The notes beneath the pieces are model-generated. The model was not told where the DNA came from and searched no databases. It saw only the letters and a program-made list of their open reading frames with translations. 64,000 nucleotides of DNA from Deltaproteobacteria bacterium (GTDB lineage: Bacteria; UBA10199; DSSB01): positions 1 through 64,000 of the forward strand of contig JACKPJ010000005.1 of NCBI GenBank assembly GCA_024233625.1. The letters run 5' to 3'. The translations under genes and the position numbers were made by a program. This document shows, piece by piece, positions 44,075 to 53,282 of the stretch. Numbering within the stretch: position 1 is the stretch's first letter; every line of letters begins with the position of its first letter.

Positions 44075-44115
44075 AAAAAAAATCCTTTCTGATTTTTTTC
44101 ATTAACCAGAAAGGA
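44075..44115 (-). terminator. intrinsic terminator of the fasciclin gene
   Basis: Read on the minus strand, TCCTTTCTG and CAGAAAGGA form a perfect 9-bp stem with a 15-base loop, followed by eight T residues. It is 42 bases past the fasciclin stop and separates it from the giant gene. Confidence 0.9.
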
Positions 44116-44157
44116 CTCAGCGATTGATAAATCAATTAAATTTTATTTTAAAAAAAA

Positions 44158-44688
44158 TTACTGTAATAAAGCCTGTATCTCAGGAACATTGGGAATCAAT
44201 AAACCGCCAATTCCATGAATGACTCCATTGCGCGCAGGTACATCTGCAAGCACAACAGGTGCATCATTGACAAATACGGCCCCACCTTGAACACTAACCT
44301 GTAATTTTTGTCCAAAAAGAGTTGTCAAGGTTTCTCCAGACATCCCTGCAAGATCCTCAGCAGTATACTCTCCATAAACGATATGATAATCGAGTATGGC
44401 CCTTAATACAGGGACTGCCAAAAGCAACTGTTCAACAAGTTGTGGTGGCAGTGCCTCAAAAACTCCATCTACTGGAGCAAAAAAAGTATAGGGGCCCTGC
44501 TGACGCAGCGTGACATCTCGGCCTGATGCTTGTAAAGCAACGAGCAAGGTCTCAAAACCCCCATTTAGAGCTGCTTCCTCAGGAATATGATCCAATTCTT
44601 CCTCACCGCAACCGCTGATATTAATAGTGAAACTACAAATAAAGAAGGCCAAGACTAAGGCCGACAGTTTTCTTCGAATGCTTTTCAT
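44158..44688 (-). CDS. fasciclin (FAS1) domain lipoprotein
   Basis: 176 residues. Start at ATG 44688 with AGGAGG before it; a longer frame to 44751 lacks support. The signal ends in lipobox I-S-G-C, then an acidic linker and one FAS1 domain. It has F-E-T-L-L-V-A-L, G-P-Y-T-F-F-A-P-V-D, I-L-D-Y-H-I-V-Y-G and the closing box N-G-V-I-H-G-I-G-G-L-L-I-P. FAS1 domains mediate adhesion to matrix or other cells. It is monocistronic, with a predicted promoter at 44778-44805 and its own terminator, upstream of and parallel to the giant gene. Confidence 0.92.
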   Translation of the reverse strand: MKSIRRKLSALVLAFFICSFTINISGCGEEELDHIPEEAALNGGFETLLVALQASGRDVTLRQQGPYTFFAPVDGVFEALPPQLVEQLLLAVPVLRAILDYHIVYGEYTAEDLAGMSGETLTTLFGQKLQVSVQGGAVFVNDAPVVLADVPARNGVIHGIGGLLIPNVPEIQALLQ

Positions 44689-44777
44689 GAACACCCTCCT
44701 AAAAAGTTCGAAATTAATGAAAGCTAAAGTGAGAGTTAAATAAGAGTCCAAAACTCAAATTTGACAATCGTATTAAG

Positions 44778-44805
44778 ATTATAGACTCTTTTTCGCTGAG
44801 CTCAA
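44778..44805 (-). promoter_or_regulatory. predicted promoter of the fasciclin lipoprotein gene
   Basis: On the minus strand TTGAGC, 16 bases, then TATAAT, about 90 bases before ATG 44688. The dyad TGACATATTGTGTCA (44836-44850) lies about 30 bases upstream of the -35 box, where an activator might bind. Confidence 0.45.
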
Positions 44806-44835
44806 GAATATTTTTTAAAATCATCAGGAAGCCCT

Positions 44836-44850
44836 TGACATATTGTGTCA
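44836..44850. promoter_or_regulatory. dyad TGACATATTGTGTCA, candidate operator
   Basis: A 15-base imperfect palindrome (TGACA...TGTCA) in the divergent region between the fasciclin and dioxygenase genes. Closely similar sequences lie at 28877-28891 and 54847-54861, each just upstream of a gene. No regulator is known. Confidence 0.35.
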
Positions 44851-44890
44851 GATATATGAGGGAGGGGCAGCTGAAAAAAAGTAAATAAAT

Positions 44891-44913
44891 ACTTAAATGT
44901 ACACAGTTTAAGT
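44891..44913 (+). promoter_or_regulatory. inverted repeat overlapping the likely -10 box of the dioxygenase/ligase unit
   Basis: ACTTAAA and TTTAAGT are a perfect 7-bp inverted repeat with a 9-base spacer; TATAAT (44913-44918) begins at its right edge. The -35 region is poor, which fits a promoter that needs an activator or is repressed at this dyad. Confidence 0.4.
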
Positions 44914-44985
44914 ATAATAACTTCATTAATAAATAATTCAGCTAAAAAAATTAACATTTATTTCTTTTTAAAGGGTAAGGAAGAA

Positions 44986-45600
44986 ATGCAACACATACAT
45001 GCGTTTGAAACGGGTGCAAATGACACTCGTTCATCGGAAGTTTTAAAATCTATTCAACATATTGACCATATCACTTTTGTAGATAACTACAAAAATGAGC
45101 AAACTTTTATTGAGCGCTGGAAAATGCTCGGATTTAGCGAACTCTCTCGATGGCATACTGATGACTTTCCCGCAATCCATATAGCATTAACTAGTGGACA
45201 AACCCCTAGCTTTCCTTGGGCAACGATGACGGGACTTTCAGTAAGTCAAGATCCCCACTCTTCAATTAATGAATTTATCCATCGCTACGGCCCTGGAATG
45301 CAACATGTCGCATACAACATCGATCCAGAAAGTGACATGGAAATCCTCCAGGAAGAACTCAAAAAACTCGGCTGGAATTTCATGACTCCAGTGTTGACCT
45401 ATAAAGACCATGTAGGCTCTCGCTTAAGACAAACTTTTACAGCCCCCACCTCTCCTCATGGAACTTTTATTGAGTTAGTGCAAAGGATTCCAGGACCAGA
45501 TGGCAGCCCTTATGCAGGATTCGACACCCAAAATATCGACGATCTTTATCGAGCTTACTATGATTATAGTATTTGGCTAGAAAACAAAGGAGCGGCTTAA
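44986..45600 (+). CDS. VOC-family dioxygenase-like protein (HPPD-like)
   Basis: 204 residues, cytoplasmic. It resembles the catalytic half of 4-hydroxyphenylpyruvate dioxygenase. The three iron ligands of the 2-His-1-carboxylate triad appear as His28 (HIDHITFV), His107 (GPGMQHVAYN) and Glu163 (FIELVQR). The segment RQTFTAP before the Glu also fits. True HPPD is about 350-400 residues with two domains, so this is a shorter relative and its substrate may differ. The next gene, a CoA ligase, starts two bases after the stop, so the two probably act in one pathway on an aromatic or similar acid. Confidence 0.75.
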   Translation: MQHIHAFETGANDTRSSEVLKSIQHIDHITFVDNYKNEQTFIERWKMLGFSELSRWHTDDFPAIHIALTSGQTPSFPWATMTGLSVSQDPHSSINEFIHRYGPGMQHVAYNIDPESDMEILQEELKKLGWNFMTPVLTYKDHVGSRLRQTFTAPTSPHGTFIELVQRIPGPDGSPYAGFDTQNIDDLYRAYYDYSIWLENKGAA

Positions 45601-45601
45601 T

Positions 45602-46912
45602 TTGGAATCACCAGCCTCTCCCTCTTGGGAACCCTATTTTTGGAACTTTGAAGAAGAATGTCTTCCCATTAGCAAGCTCAGAGCACGCCAAGCTGAAGCT
45701 TGGGAAAAATGTCTTGAACAAGTGCTCAAGACTCCTTTTTATCAAAAAAAGCTCAAACAGTTTCACCCCTCGCAAAATATACTGCAACATATTGAGGATA
45801 TTCCTTTTACCACAAAACAAGATCTCAGAGATCACTATCCTTACGGTTTATTGCAAGTTCCTCTGGAAAAAATCGTCGAAACGCACGCATCTTCGGGAAG
45901 CAGTGGTCAAGCAACACTAGTCGCCTACTCCAAACAAGACCTTGAAATTTGGACAGATCTCATCGCCCGTGGACTAACCGCTTCGGGAATACGTCCTGGA
46001 CAGATTATTCATAACGCATATGGCTACGGACTTTTTACAGGTGGATTAGGTTTCCAATATGGAGCGCAAAGGATCGGAGCAATCGTTAACCCTATCTCAA
46101 ATACAGAACTCGAAAAACAGATTCGACTCATCCAAGAATTGGGAAGCCAGGTTTTACTTTGTACACCCTCTTGCGCAATGAGTTTGGCGGCAACAGCCTT
46201 AAAAATGGGGCTGAAACCTCATCAATTAGGTCTAAAAGTCGGCATTTTTGGAGGAGAATCCTACACCCCAGAATTTCAAAGAAAGCTTGAAGAAATTTGG
46301 AACATCAAAGCTTGGAATACTTATGGCTTAAGCGAAATTATTGGACCAGGGGTTGCTTACGAATGCCCTCATGGTGAAGGCATACACTTAAATGAAGACC
46401 ATTTCTATCCTGAAGTTGTCGACTTTGCTACGGGGCAGAGCCTAAGCGAGGACAGGATGGGAGAGTTGGTACTCAGCGCCATCACCAAAGAAGCCATGCC
46501 CTTACTGCGCTATCGAACCGGTGACCGTGTTAAAATTTCTTATGCTCCTTGTTCATGTGGAAGAAAACTTGCGCGACTAACAGAAATCGGTGGCAGATTT
46601 CAAGATTACTTCTCCATTGGCTTTAAAAAGTTTCACCCCTACGAAATTGAACGTATTTTGTTTAAAAATAAAGAAGTCGGTGGAAATTACCAAATTGAAG
46701 TTTCCAAAAATGCAAATCAAGCTCTCACAATAAAAGTGGAACTCATGCCAGGCCTCAGCACTCAAGCATTCGAATGTTATTTTCAAGAAACAGAAAACAA
46801 AATTACTGAAGATCTCCATCATTATGGAATCGAAAGTTTTACTTTGGACTGGAGAGCTTTTGGCGAACTGCCATTGTACCTAGGTAAAGCGAAAAGAGTT
46901 TTATTTAAATAA
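45602..46912 (+). CDS. phenylacetate-CoA ligase-like AMP-forming enzyme (TTG start)
   Basis: 436 residues of the PaaK type. The ATP-binding loop is S-S-G-S-S-G-Q-A-T-L-V. The YG-E-like motif is N-T-Y-G-L-S-E-I-I-G-P, followed by Y-R-T-G-D and the small C-terminal domain with G-R-F-Q-D-Y. A C-x-x-G-E / C-S-C-G element (YECPHGEG, PCSCGRK) typical of PaaK relatives is present. The frame begins at TTG 45602; GGAG lies ten bases upstream inside the preceding gene. It activates a carboxylic acid to its CoA thioester. The substrate is not predictable, but pairing with the HPPD-like gene suggests an aromatic acid. Confidence 0.85.
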   Translation: MESPASPSWEPYFWNFEEECLPISKLRARQAEAWEKCLEQVLKTPFYQKKLKQFHPSQNILQHIEDIPFTTKQDLRDHYPYGLLQVPLEKIVETHASSGSSGQATLVAYSKQDLEIWTDLIARGLTASGIRPGQIIHNAYGYGLFTGGLGFQYGAQRIGAIVNPISNTELEKQIRLIQELGSQVLLCTPSCAMSLAATALKMGLKPHQLGLKVGIFGGESYTPEFQRKLEEIWNIKAWNTYGLSEIIGPGVAYECPHGEGIHLNEDHFYPEVVDFATGQSLSEDRMGELVLSAITKEAMPLLRYRTGDRVKISYAPCSCGRKLARLTEIGGRFQDYFSIGFKKFHPYEIERILFKNKEVGGNYQIEVSKNANQALTIKVELMPGLSTQAFECYFQETENKITEDLHHYGIESFTLDWRAFGELPLYLGKAKRVLFK

Positions 46913-46969
46913 ATATCAGCGCCATGTTATTAATTATTTTTTTTCAAAAAGAATTAAGTGAGATTGCTA

Positions 46970-47545
46970 TTACATACTTTCACAACCACATTCGCCTTTA
47001 AAAGGAATTTTTTCTGTTCCTTCCAGACTTTTTACATTCATAAATCCGCTGTAGTGAATTACTTCATCTTCACTCTGTGATGATGTTGCTTTAATGGCAT
47101 CTAATACAACTTCATTCTCGCCATTATAAAAACTATCTATCATATGAGGAACACCCTTTTCATCAGTCTCCGTGCCTTTCTTACCAAAATACATATTCAT
47201 GAGCTGACCATTCAACATGATCCAACTTCTACCGGGTAGCCCCATATCATGTATAAATAGGTATTCTTCTTTTATATTTGCTTTATCTTTGGAAAAAGGA
47301 GCCGTATTCTCCGCTTGAGGTTTCCAATAATAACAGCCACAACCCCTAAGATAGCGACCTTGACTATTATCCACTAAGCCAACGACTGAACTTTTTTGCG
47401 AGCTTGAAGTATCCTCGCTTTTGCTCTGGGTTTGAGAAGAATCACTTCCCTCCTTTTGAGATTTTGGAGAAACCTCCTGCTTTTGACAAGCGACAAAACA
47501 CCAGGAAATAAGTAATAAATATATCAGTTTAATTTTCATTTTCAT
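46970..47545 (-). CDS. hypothetical lipoprotein with GCGC and CGC motifs
   Basis: 191 residues. The signal ends in lipobox F-V-A-C. A Ser/Gln/Lys linker of about 35 residues follows, then a globular part. Two Cys-Gly-Cys elements (R-G-C-G-C-Y-Y-W and the C-terminal G-E-C-G-C-E-S-M) probably form disulfides or a metal site. I do not recognise the family. It has no close operon partner: it faces the CoA ligase gene convergently, and ndk lies 187 bases upstream on the same strand behind its terminator. Confidence 0.7.
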   Translation of the reverse strand: MKMKIKLIYLLLISWCFVACQKQEVSPKSQKEGSDSSQTQSKSEDTSSSQKSSVVGLVDNSQGRYLRGCGCYYWKPQAENTAPFSKDKANIKEEYLFIHDMGLPGRSWIMLNGQLMNMYFGKKGTETDEKGVPHMIDSFYNGENEVVLDAIKATSSQSEDEVIHYSGFMNVKSLEGTEKIPFKGECGCESM

Positions 47546-47648
47546 GGCTTAACAAAGTTAAAGAAAACAAGTCAAAAATAAAAATATCGACAAATAATAA
47601 GCAAGATAAAATAAAAACAAGACTATCAAAGAACTACTTAAACAATAA

Positions 47649-47680
47649 AGCCCAGAAACTGCTGATGCAGAGTCTGGGCT
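47649..47680 (-). terminator. intrinsic terminator of ndk
   Basis: On the minus strand AGCCCAGA and TCTGGGCT form an 8-bp stem followed by TTATTGTTT. It is 53 bases past the ndk stop. The inner bases (CTGCATCAG) can extend the fold. Confidence 0.65.
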
Positions 47681-47732
47681 AAAGAAATCTAACTTAGCTT
47701 AGTAAATACAACTAAGCTCTCTTAATCTTATT

Positions 47733-48158
47733 TTAACGAGAAAAAATTTCGTTAGTTTCAAAAAAATAACTAATCTCAAACTTCGCGGTATCAGGACCAT
47801 CACTGCCATGGACAGTATTTTCCTCAATATTGGAAGCAAAGTCCTTACGAATTGTTCCTTCAGCAGCCGCTTCAGGATTTGTTGCTCCCATAATCTCACG
47901 ATTTTTAGCAATGGCGTTTTCACCTTCTAAGACTGAAACCACGACAGGACCTCGAGTCATGAATTGAACCAAGCTATCAAAAAAAGGCCGCTCTTTATGA
48001 ACGGCATAAAAGCCTTCTGCTTTTGCACGATCCATATGGATCATCTTCGTAGCAATGATTTTCAACCCGCCTTTTTCAAAGCGACGAAAACACTCACCGA
48101 TCACATTTTTTTCTACTCCGTCAGGCTTGACGATAGAGAGAGTTTGTTCAATGGACAT
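47733..48158 (-). CDS. ndk: nucleoside diphosphate kinase
   Basis: Transfers the gamma phosphate between nucleoside triphosphates and diphosphates through a phosphohistidine. The active-site His is in N-T-V-H-G-S-D. Other motifs are S-I-V-K-P-D-G-V, K-E-R-P-F-F and G-A-T-N-P-E-A-A. Length is 141 residues, normal. GGAGGAAA precedes the ATG. It is the only gene of its transcript, although ndk often lies beside sucCD in related bacteria; here sucD is about 2 kb upstream. Confidence 0.98.
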   Translation of the reverse strand: MSIEQTLSIVKPDGVEKNVIGECFRRFEKGGLKIIATKMIHMDRAKAEGFYAVHKERPFFDSLVQFMTRGPVVVSVLEGENAIAKNREIMGATNPEAAAEGTIRKDFASNIEENTVHGSDGPDTAKFEISYFFETNEIFSR

Positions 48159-48231
48159 AAAAAATTTCCTCCGGAATCATTATGGGGCTGTGCCCTAGTT
48201 TTAGGTTATTGTCTGATTATTATGACAAGAG

Positions 48232-48253
48232 TTTAGTTATGATTTAGTTATGA
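48232..48253 (+). repeat. 11-bp direct repeat upstream of ndk
   Basis: TTTAGTTATGA occurs twice in tandem in the gap between ndk and the beta-propeller gene. One helical turn spacing would fit a protein-binding site, but it may be chance in AT-rich DNA. Confidence 0.35.
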
Positions 48254-48390
48254 CTAAATATTTCAATGCCATTCCAAAATTTAATCTATTTAAGCTATAT
48301 ATTTTTAAAACTATAAAAATTTTTAGATTAGATTTTTTCGCGCAGTCTAGAACCATTCATTCGAATTGTCACGAATTTTTTAGATTCATA

Positions 48391-50070
48391 CTAAATCTCG
48401 TCTTTTGCTAAATCTTTCTTTGGCCACTCAGGAACTTCTGTGACAACCCAATAGAGTCGGTGATACTCTTGAACAAAATAACCAATGGTCTTTCCATCCG
48501 GACTAAATTTTGGAGGCACCTCTAACTTAAGTTTTCCACCGACTTCTATTTCGCTTCCATTCACAACTAAAATATTTCCGTATGTAGTGTTTGGAGAACT
48601 CTTATTAAAATATCTTTCATTATATTGGGCATTAGTGAAGTAAACAAAGCTTCTTTTATCTGAACTCAACCCGATATCCATGATTTGAAGCAGTGGTTGA
48701 TGTTTAGAAAAAGCGCGACCGTTGATCAGATAATAATACTTCTCAGTATAATAACGGTCTTGCTGATCAGGAACATTATCATGCACTCGAGTAAGTAAAA
48801 AATATGGACTAAGGTTTTGTTCATCTCCAAAAAGAGTATATTGCCCTTCTTGCTCGGAAAGCTCATACTCTTGCCCCTGTATCAACCATATATTTTTGTT
48901 TCCACGCCTTAAAAAAACTGCAAGAACTCGTGGTTCTGGGCTACTCCAGACTCTAAATAAAATTTCATTATCAGAATTAGCTTCCAGCTTTCGACCTTTT
49001 TTACACGCAGAAAGATCAATATTTGGAGAAACAAAATGAATGGCACCCACATAATCATCTTTAATAATCGATTGATGATTGACATAAAGATGCTGTTTCG
49101 CTGTATACAAAACGTCTTGGCCATCAGGAGAAAAAACAGGGCCTGCTTGGATATTATATTCAAATCCCTGACCACTTTTTGCTTCTACATTGTCACCTTC
49201 AATAACTACTCCAACTTTTTTTCCGGAAAGCTTACGGTAAGCCCAAATATCTCCTTTAGGAGAGATCTTAAAACTACCTACCTGATCATATTTTTTGGAT
49301 TCTTTTCCGTTACAAACATAAAATTGTTGGGATTCCTGCGTAACCCGATAACAAAAAGTGTTTTCTTCAGGGCTAAATTGAAAATCATCAACCTCTTCAT
49401 AATAAGGCCCAAACTTCCCGTTAAAAAACACTTGATGAGTTCGATTTGGTTTAAAATCAGGATGACCTTTATGAATCATTAAACTAAAAGACAAATACTT
49501 GCCTGAAGGTGATGTATAAATTTTACGGCCAAATTGACTATAAAAATTAAAAGAGCTTCCATTAGGTAAATTAAATATTTTTTGATTATTTCGGTATAAG
49601 ACATCATCGTTTTCGTAAAAAAAATCTTCTGTCTTGGGGTCAAAGTAAAAATTAGAAATCGGAGATGATTGAGCGAACTCCTTGCCATTCATTATAATAG
49701 CCCCATTGACAATAGTACGATCCTGTTCAAAAAAGGCAATGTTACGTCCATCCGGACTCATCTTTAATTTAGGCTTTTCAGAATAACTCTTACCAAGCTT
49801 TTTTCCATTTACATTTAAGTAATAGCCATCTCCATAAAGCTTAAAATATGCAAAGTTTTTTCGATCCGCACTGGCTATAACTTGCTCATCAGCAAAAATA
49901 TCTCCTAAATAAGTATATTGTACGGCAAAAGGGTCTTTAATGGGCGAAGCAGGAATCAGAAATCCCTGTTTTGGGCCGCGAAAAAAAGAGCGGATCTCAT
50001 ATTGATAATAAATACCTGTTCCAATCAGAGCAAAAGCTATCAATGCCAATAAGAATCGTGATTTTTTCAT
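48391..50070 (-). CDS. membrane-anchored beta-propeller (WD40/PD40-like) protein
   Basis: 559 residues. Residues 5-24 are a membrane anchor or uncleaved signal (FLLALIAFALIGTGIYY). The rest is repeated strands with 'K-x-S-P-D-G-R-x-I-A-F' or 'F-S-P-D-G-Q-D-V-L-Y' at the end of each blade, at least seven times, as in TolB/PD40 propellers. Many blades also contain V-N-G-K or I-N-G-R, as in proteins with 'variable surface' propellers. Probably a periplasmic or surface scaffold. A terminator for sucD lies just upstream. No enzymatic motif was seen. Confidence 0.7.
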   Translation of the reverse strand: MKKSRFLLALIAFALIGTGIYYQYEIRSFFRGPKQGFLIPASPIKDPFAVQYTYLGDIFADEQVIASADRKNFAYFKLYGDGYYLNVNGKKLGKSYSEKPKLKMSPDGRNIAFFEQDRTIVNGAIIMNGKEFAQSSPISNFYFDPKTEDFFYENDDVLYRNNQKIFNLPNGSSFNFYSQFGRKIYTSPSGKYLSFSLMIHKGHPDFKPNRTHQVFFNGKFGPYYEEVDDFQFSPEENTFCYRVTQESQQFYVCNGKESKKYDQVGSFKISPKGDIWAYRKLSGKKVGVVIEGDNVEAKSGQGFEYNIQAGPVFSPDGQDVLYTAKQHLYVNHQSIIKDDYVGAIHFVSPNIDLSACKKGRKLEANSDNEILFRVWSSPEPRVLAVFLRRGNKNIWLIQGQEYELSEQEGQYTLFGDEQNLSPYFLLTRVHDNVPDQQDRYYTEKYYYLINGRAFSKHQPLLQIMDIGLSSDKRSFVYFTNAQYNERYFNKSSPNTTYGNILVVNGSEIEVGGKLKLEVPPKFSPDGKTIGYFVQEYHRLYWVVTEVPEWPKKDLAKDEI

Positions 50071-50152
50071 TTTTAATTCTCCTCAAAGTCAATACTTTTT
50101 GAGGCTATATCTCCTAGAGGAGAATTAAATACACCTAACTAAAGTTAGGTTT

Positions 50153-50187
50153 AAAAAAAAATACCCCGAAGCTCAGCCACGGGGTAT
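50153..50187 (-). terminator. intrinsic terminator of the icd-mdh-sucCD run
   Basis: On the minus strand ATACCCCG and CGGGGTAT form an 8-bp stem with an 11-base loop that can pair further, followed by eight or nine T residues. It is 36 bases past the sucD stop. Confidence 0.9.
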
Positions 50188-50223
50188 CTCTTAAAAATAC
50201 ATTTTTTTAATTAGCCTATAGCA

Positions 50224-51093
50224 TTAACCAACGACTTCCTGCAGCGTCTTACCAATACCCGCAGGAGAAGAACTCACGCCAATACCAGCTGCTTCCATTG
50301 CTTTAATTTTTTCTGAAGCCGTTCCTTTTCCACCCGCAATGATTGCACCCGCATGACCCATGCGTTTTCCCGGAGGGGCGCTCATTCCTGCAATAAAACC
50401 GACAACAGGTTTTTTAACTTCAGCCTTAATAAACTCAGCCGCTTCTTCTTCGGCAGAGCCTCCAATTTCACCGATCATCACGATGGCTTCAGTTTGCGCA
50501 TCTTCGTTGAAAAGTTTTAAACAGTCGATGAAGTTTGTTCCATTAACAGGGTCTCCACCAATCCCGATACAAGTCGATTGGCCATAACCTAATTGAGTGG
50601 TTTGATAAACCGCTTCGTAAGTTAAAGTACCGCTTCTAGAGACAATCCCAATTTTACCAGATTGATGAATATGACCTGGCATAATTCCGATCTTACATTC
50701 TCCTGGAGTAATAATTCCCGGACAGTTTGGGCCAATCAAGCGAGTTTTTTTACCTTCCATGACACGTTTGACACGAATCATGTCAGTAACGGGAATACCC
50801 TCCGTGATACAAACCACCAAATCGAGCTCAGCATCGACAGCTTCTAAAATAGCATCCGCCGCAAAAGGAGGCGGAACATAAATCACCGAAACCGTCGCAC
50901 CAGTTTGTTCTTTTGCCTCTTGAACGGTATTAAAAATTGGGATGCCTTCAAAATCTTGGCCGCCCTTTCCTGGAGTGACTCCTGCCACCATTTGAGTACC
51001 ATAGTCTTTACATGCTTTTGTGTGGAATTGCCCAGTAGCACCAGTAATCCCTTGAGTAATCACTTTTGTTTCTTTATTAACAAGTACGCTCAT
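50224..51093 (-). CDS. sucD: succinyl-CoA synthetase alpha subunit
   Basis: Makes GTP or ATP while converting succinyl-CoA to succinate, through a phosphohistidine. The N-terminal CoA-binding fold has V-I-T-Q-G-I-T-G-A-T-G-Q-F. The catalytic His lies in the G-H-A-G-A-I-I-A-G-G-K-G-T-A loop. Length is 289 residues. It follows sucC by 55 bases. Confidence 0.98.
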   Translation of the reverse strand: MSVLVNKETKVITQGITGATGQFHTKACKDYGTQMVAGVTPGKGGQDFEGIPIFNTVQEAKEQTGATVSVIYVPPPFAADAILEAVDAELDLVVCITEGIPVTDMIRVKRVMEGKKTRLIGPNCPGIITPGECKIGIMPGHIHQSGKIGIVSRSGTLTYEAVYQTTQLGYGQSTCIGIGGDPVNGTNFIDCLKLFNEDAQTEAIVMIGEIGGSAEEEAAEFIKAEVKKPVVGFIAGMSAPPGKRMGHAGAIIAGGKGTASEKIKAMEAAGIGVSSSPAGIGKTLQEVVG

Positions 51094-51148
51094 AATTGTT
51101 TTCCTATTTAATTTTCCTATTGATAATAGGTGTTAATAGCTTGAACTA

Positions 51149-52306
51149 TTATTGAATAGCTTCGACAATCTTCTTAGCCGCTTCATCCATGTCATCTGCA
51201 GAAATAATAGGCAAACCAGAATCTGCGAGAATCTTCTTACCCAAATCCACGTTGGTTCCCAAAAGTCTCACAACTAAAGGAACTTTGAGTTCAACTTCTC
51301 GCGCCGCCGCAACAACTCCGTTGGCGATAACATCGCATTTCATGATTCCCCCAAAGATATTGACTAAAATACCTTTGACCTTGGGATCAGATAAAATCAA
51401 TTTAAAAGCTGCCGTGACTTTTTCGGTCGTTGCGCCACCTCCAACATCAAGAAAATTAGCCGGCTCACCACCAAAGAGTTTAATAATGTCCATCGTTGCC
51501 ATCGCAAGACCTGCACCATTGACCATGCAGCCAATGTTTCCGTCTAAACTGATATAACTGAGGTCGTATTTTTTGGCTTCGGCTTCTTGAGGGTCTTCCT
51601 CATCAGGATCACGTAAGTCTTCATAATCAGGATGACGAAACATCGCATTATCATCAAAGTTGACCTTTGCGTCTAATGCCAAAACGTCTCCTTCTCCAGT
51701 GATGACTAAGGGATTAATTTCGAGCAATGAACAATCGGCTTCTTCATAAGCCTTGGCAAGAGCTGCTGCAAATTTAACAAATTTATTAATAACAAGTTTG
51801 TCTAAACCTAAACCAAAGGCTAATTGACGACCTTGGTATGCCTGGAAACCGACGGCAGGATCAATCGCAACTTTAAGGATTTTCTCAGGATTTTTTTCAG
51901 CGACTTCTTCGATTTCCATGCCGCCTTCTGTGCTAGCCATCATCGTCACTCGAGAACTTGCCCGATCTAAGACCATACCGAGATAAAGTTCTTTCGCAAT
52001 ATTGCAACCCTGCTCGATCCAAATTTTTTTCACTTCTTGGCCTTCGGGGCCCGTTTGATGAGTCTTGAGCATCATGCCCAGGATCTCTTTGGCATATTCT
52101 TTGGCTTCTTCAGGATTTTTGGCAACTTTAACGCCACCACCTTTACCACGACCTCCCGCATGAATCTGCGCTTTGACTACACTAACTCCACCGAGTTTTT
52201 TAGCAGCCTCATAGGCTTCCTCAACCGTCGTCGCGAGATAGCCCTGAGGCACAACAACACCGTATTTTTTTAAAAGTTCTTTTCCTTGGTATTCATGAAT
52301 TTTCAT
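51149..52306 (-). CDS. sucC: succinyl-CoA synthetase beta subunit
   Basis: Nucleotide-binding (ATP-grasp) subunit of succinyl-CoA synthetase. Start at the ATG of MKIHEYQGKELL (52306), with GAAGGAAT upstream; the frame extends to a TTG at 52321 without support. Motifs are Q-I-H-A-G-G-R-G-K-G-G-G-V and C-L-V-N/M-V-N-G-A-G-L-A-M-A-T-M-D. Length is 385 residues. It is the third gene of icd-mdh-sucC-sucD. Confidence 0.98.
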   Translation of the reverse strand: MKIHEYQGKELLKKYGVVVPQGYLATTVEEAYEAAKKLGGVSVVKAQIHAGGRGKGGGVKVAKNPEEAKEYAKEILGMMLKTHQTGPEGQEVKKIWIEQGCNIAKELYLGMVLDRASSRVTMMASTEGGMEIEEVAEKNPEKILKVAIDPAVGFQAYQGRQLAFGLGLDKLVINKFVKFAAALAKAYEEADCSLLEINPLVITGEGDVLALDAKVNFDDNAMFRHPDYEDLRDPDEEDPQEAEAKKYDLSYISLDGNIGCMVNGAGLAMATMDIIKLFGGEPANFLDVGGGATTEKVTAAFKLILSDPKVKGILVNIFGGIMKCDVIANGVVAAAREVELKVPLVVRLLGTNVDLGKKILADSGLPIISADDMDEAAKKIVEAIQ

Positions 52307-52352
52307 GATGCATTCCTTCAACTAGATTTGTATATAATTCTGTCGTCCTAAT

Positions 52353-53282
52353 TTATATTTCGATTGAGTCCACCAGGCGTTTGACATGTTCGAAACTACC
52401 TTGCAAGGCTTTTTCTTCTTCAGGGTCTAGTTTAAACTCGAGTACTTTCTCAACACCTTCCCCACCGATCACTACAGGAACTCCGACATAGTAACCTTGA
52501 ATCCCAAATTCACCATTGAGATAAGCTGCACAAGGCAAAATGCGTTTTTTGTCTTTTAGATAACTTTCCGCCATTTCAATCGCACTTGCTGCAGGACTAA
52601 AGTAAGCACTCCCTGTTTTTAAAAGACCAACAATTTCTCCACCTGCCATGCGAGTTCTCTTGGCGATTTCTTCGATTTTTTCTGCAGAGAGTAGTTCCGT
52701 TAAAGGAATTCCCCCGACAGAACACAAACGAACCACAGGCACCATATCATCACCATGACCTCCTAAAACCATGGCATGGACATCCTGTACACTCACTCCA
52801 AGCTCCATCGCAATAAAGGCTCGAAAACGAGAAGAGTCTAAAACTCCAGCCATTCCTACGACTTTAGAGGTAGAAAAACCGGTTACCTTTTGCATGGTAT
52901 AGACCATCGCATCCAGGGGATTGCTAACAACGATCACAAAAGCATTTGGAGCATGTTCCTTAATATTGCTAGCCACATCTTTCATAATTTTAAGGTTAAT
53001 TTGCAGAAGATCGTCACGACTCATACCAGGTTTTCGGGCCAAACCTGCTGTTACAATCACAACATCACTTCCTTCGATATCCTTATAATCCTGCGTACCT
53101 GACAGCTGGACATCCGAATCATCTAAGGGGCGCCCTTCCATAAGATCAAGAGCCTTCCCTTGAGGCATGCCTTCCACAACATCAAAAAGCATCACATCGC
53201 CAAGTTCTTTGAGCATAATGCGCTCAGCCATTTCGCCGCCAATATTACCAGCACCAATTAAAGATATTTTTGGACGTTTCAT
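52353..53282 (-). CDS. mdh: malate dehydrogenase
   Basis: NAD-dependent oxidation of malate to oxaloacetate. It belongs to the LDH-like MDH group: the Rossmann motif is I-G-A-G-N-I-G-G, and the substrate-specifying loop is A-G-L-A-R-K-P-G-M-S-R. The Arg at the position that is Gln in lactate dehydrogenases marks malate use. The catalytic His is in V-L-G-G-H-G-D. Start at ATG 53282 (KRPKISLIGAG) preceded by AAAGGAA gives 309 residues; a frame extension to 53312 is unlikely. Confidence 0.96.
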   Translation of the reverse strand: MKRPKISLIGAGNIGGEMAERIMLKELGDVMLFDVVEGMPQGKALDLMEGRPLDDSDVQLSGTQDYKDIEGSDVVIVTAGLARKPGMSRDDLLQINLKIMKDVASNIKEHAPNAFVIVVSNPLDAMVYTMQKVTGFSTSKVVGMAGVLDSSRFRAFIAMELGVSVQDVHAMVLGGHGDDMVPVVRLCSVGGIPLTELLSAEKIEEIAKRTRMAGGEIVGLLKTGSAYFSPAASAIEMAESYLKDKKRILPCAAYLNGEFGIQGYYVGVPVVIGGEGVEKVLEFKLDPEEEKALQGSFEHVKRLVDSIEI

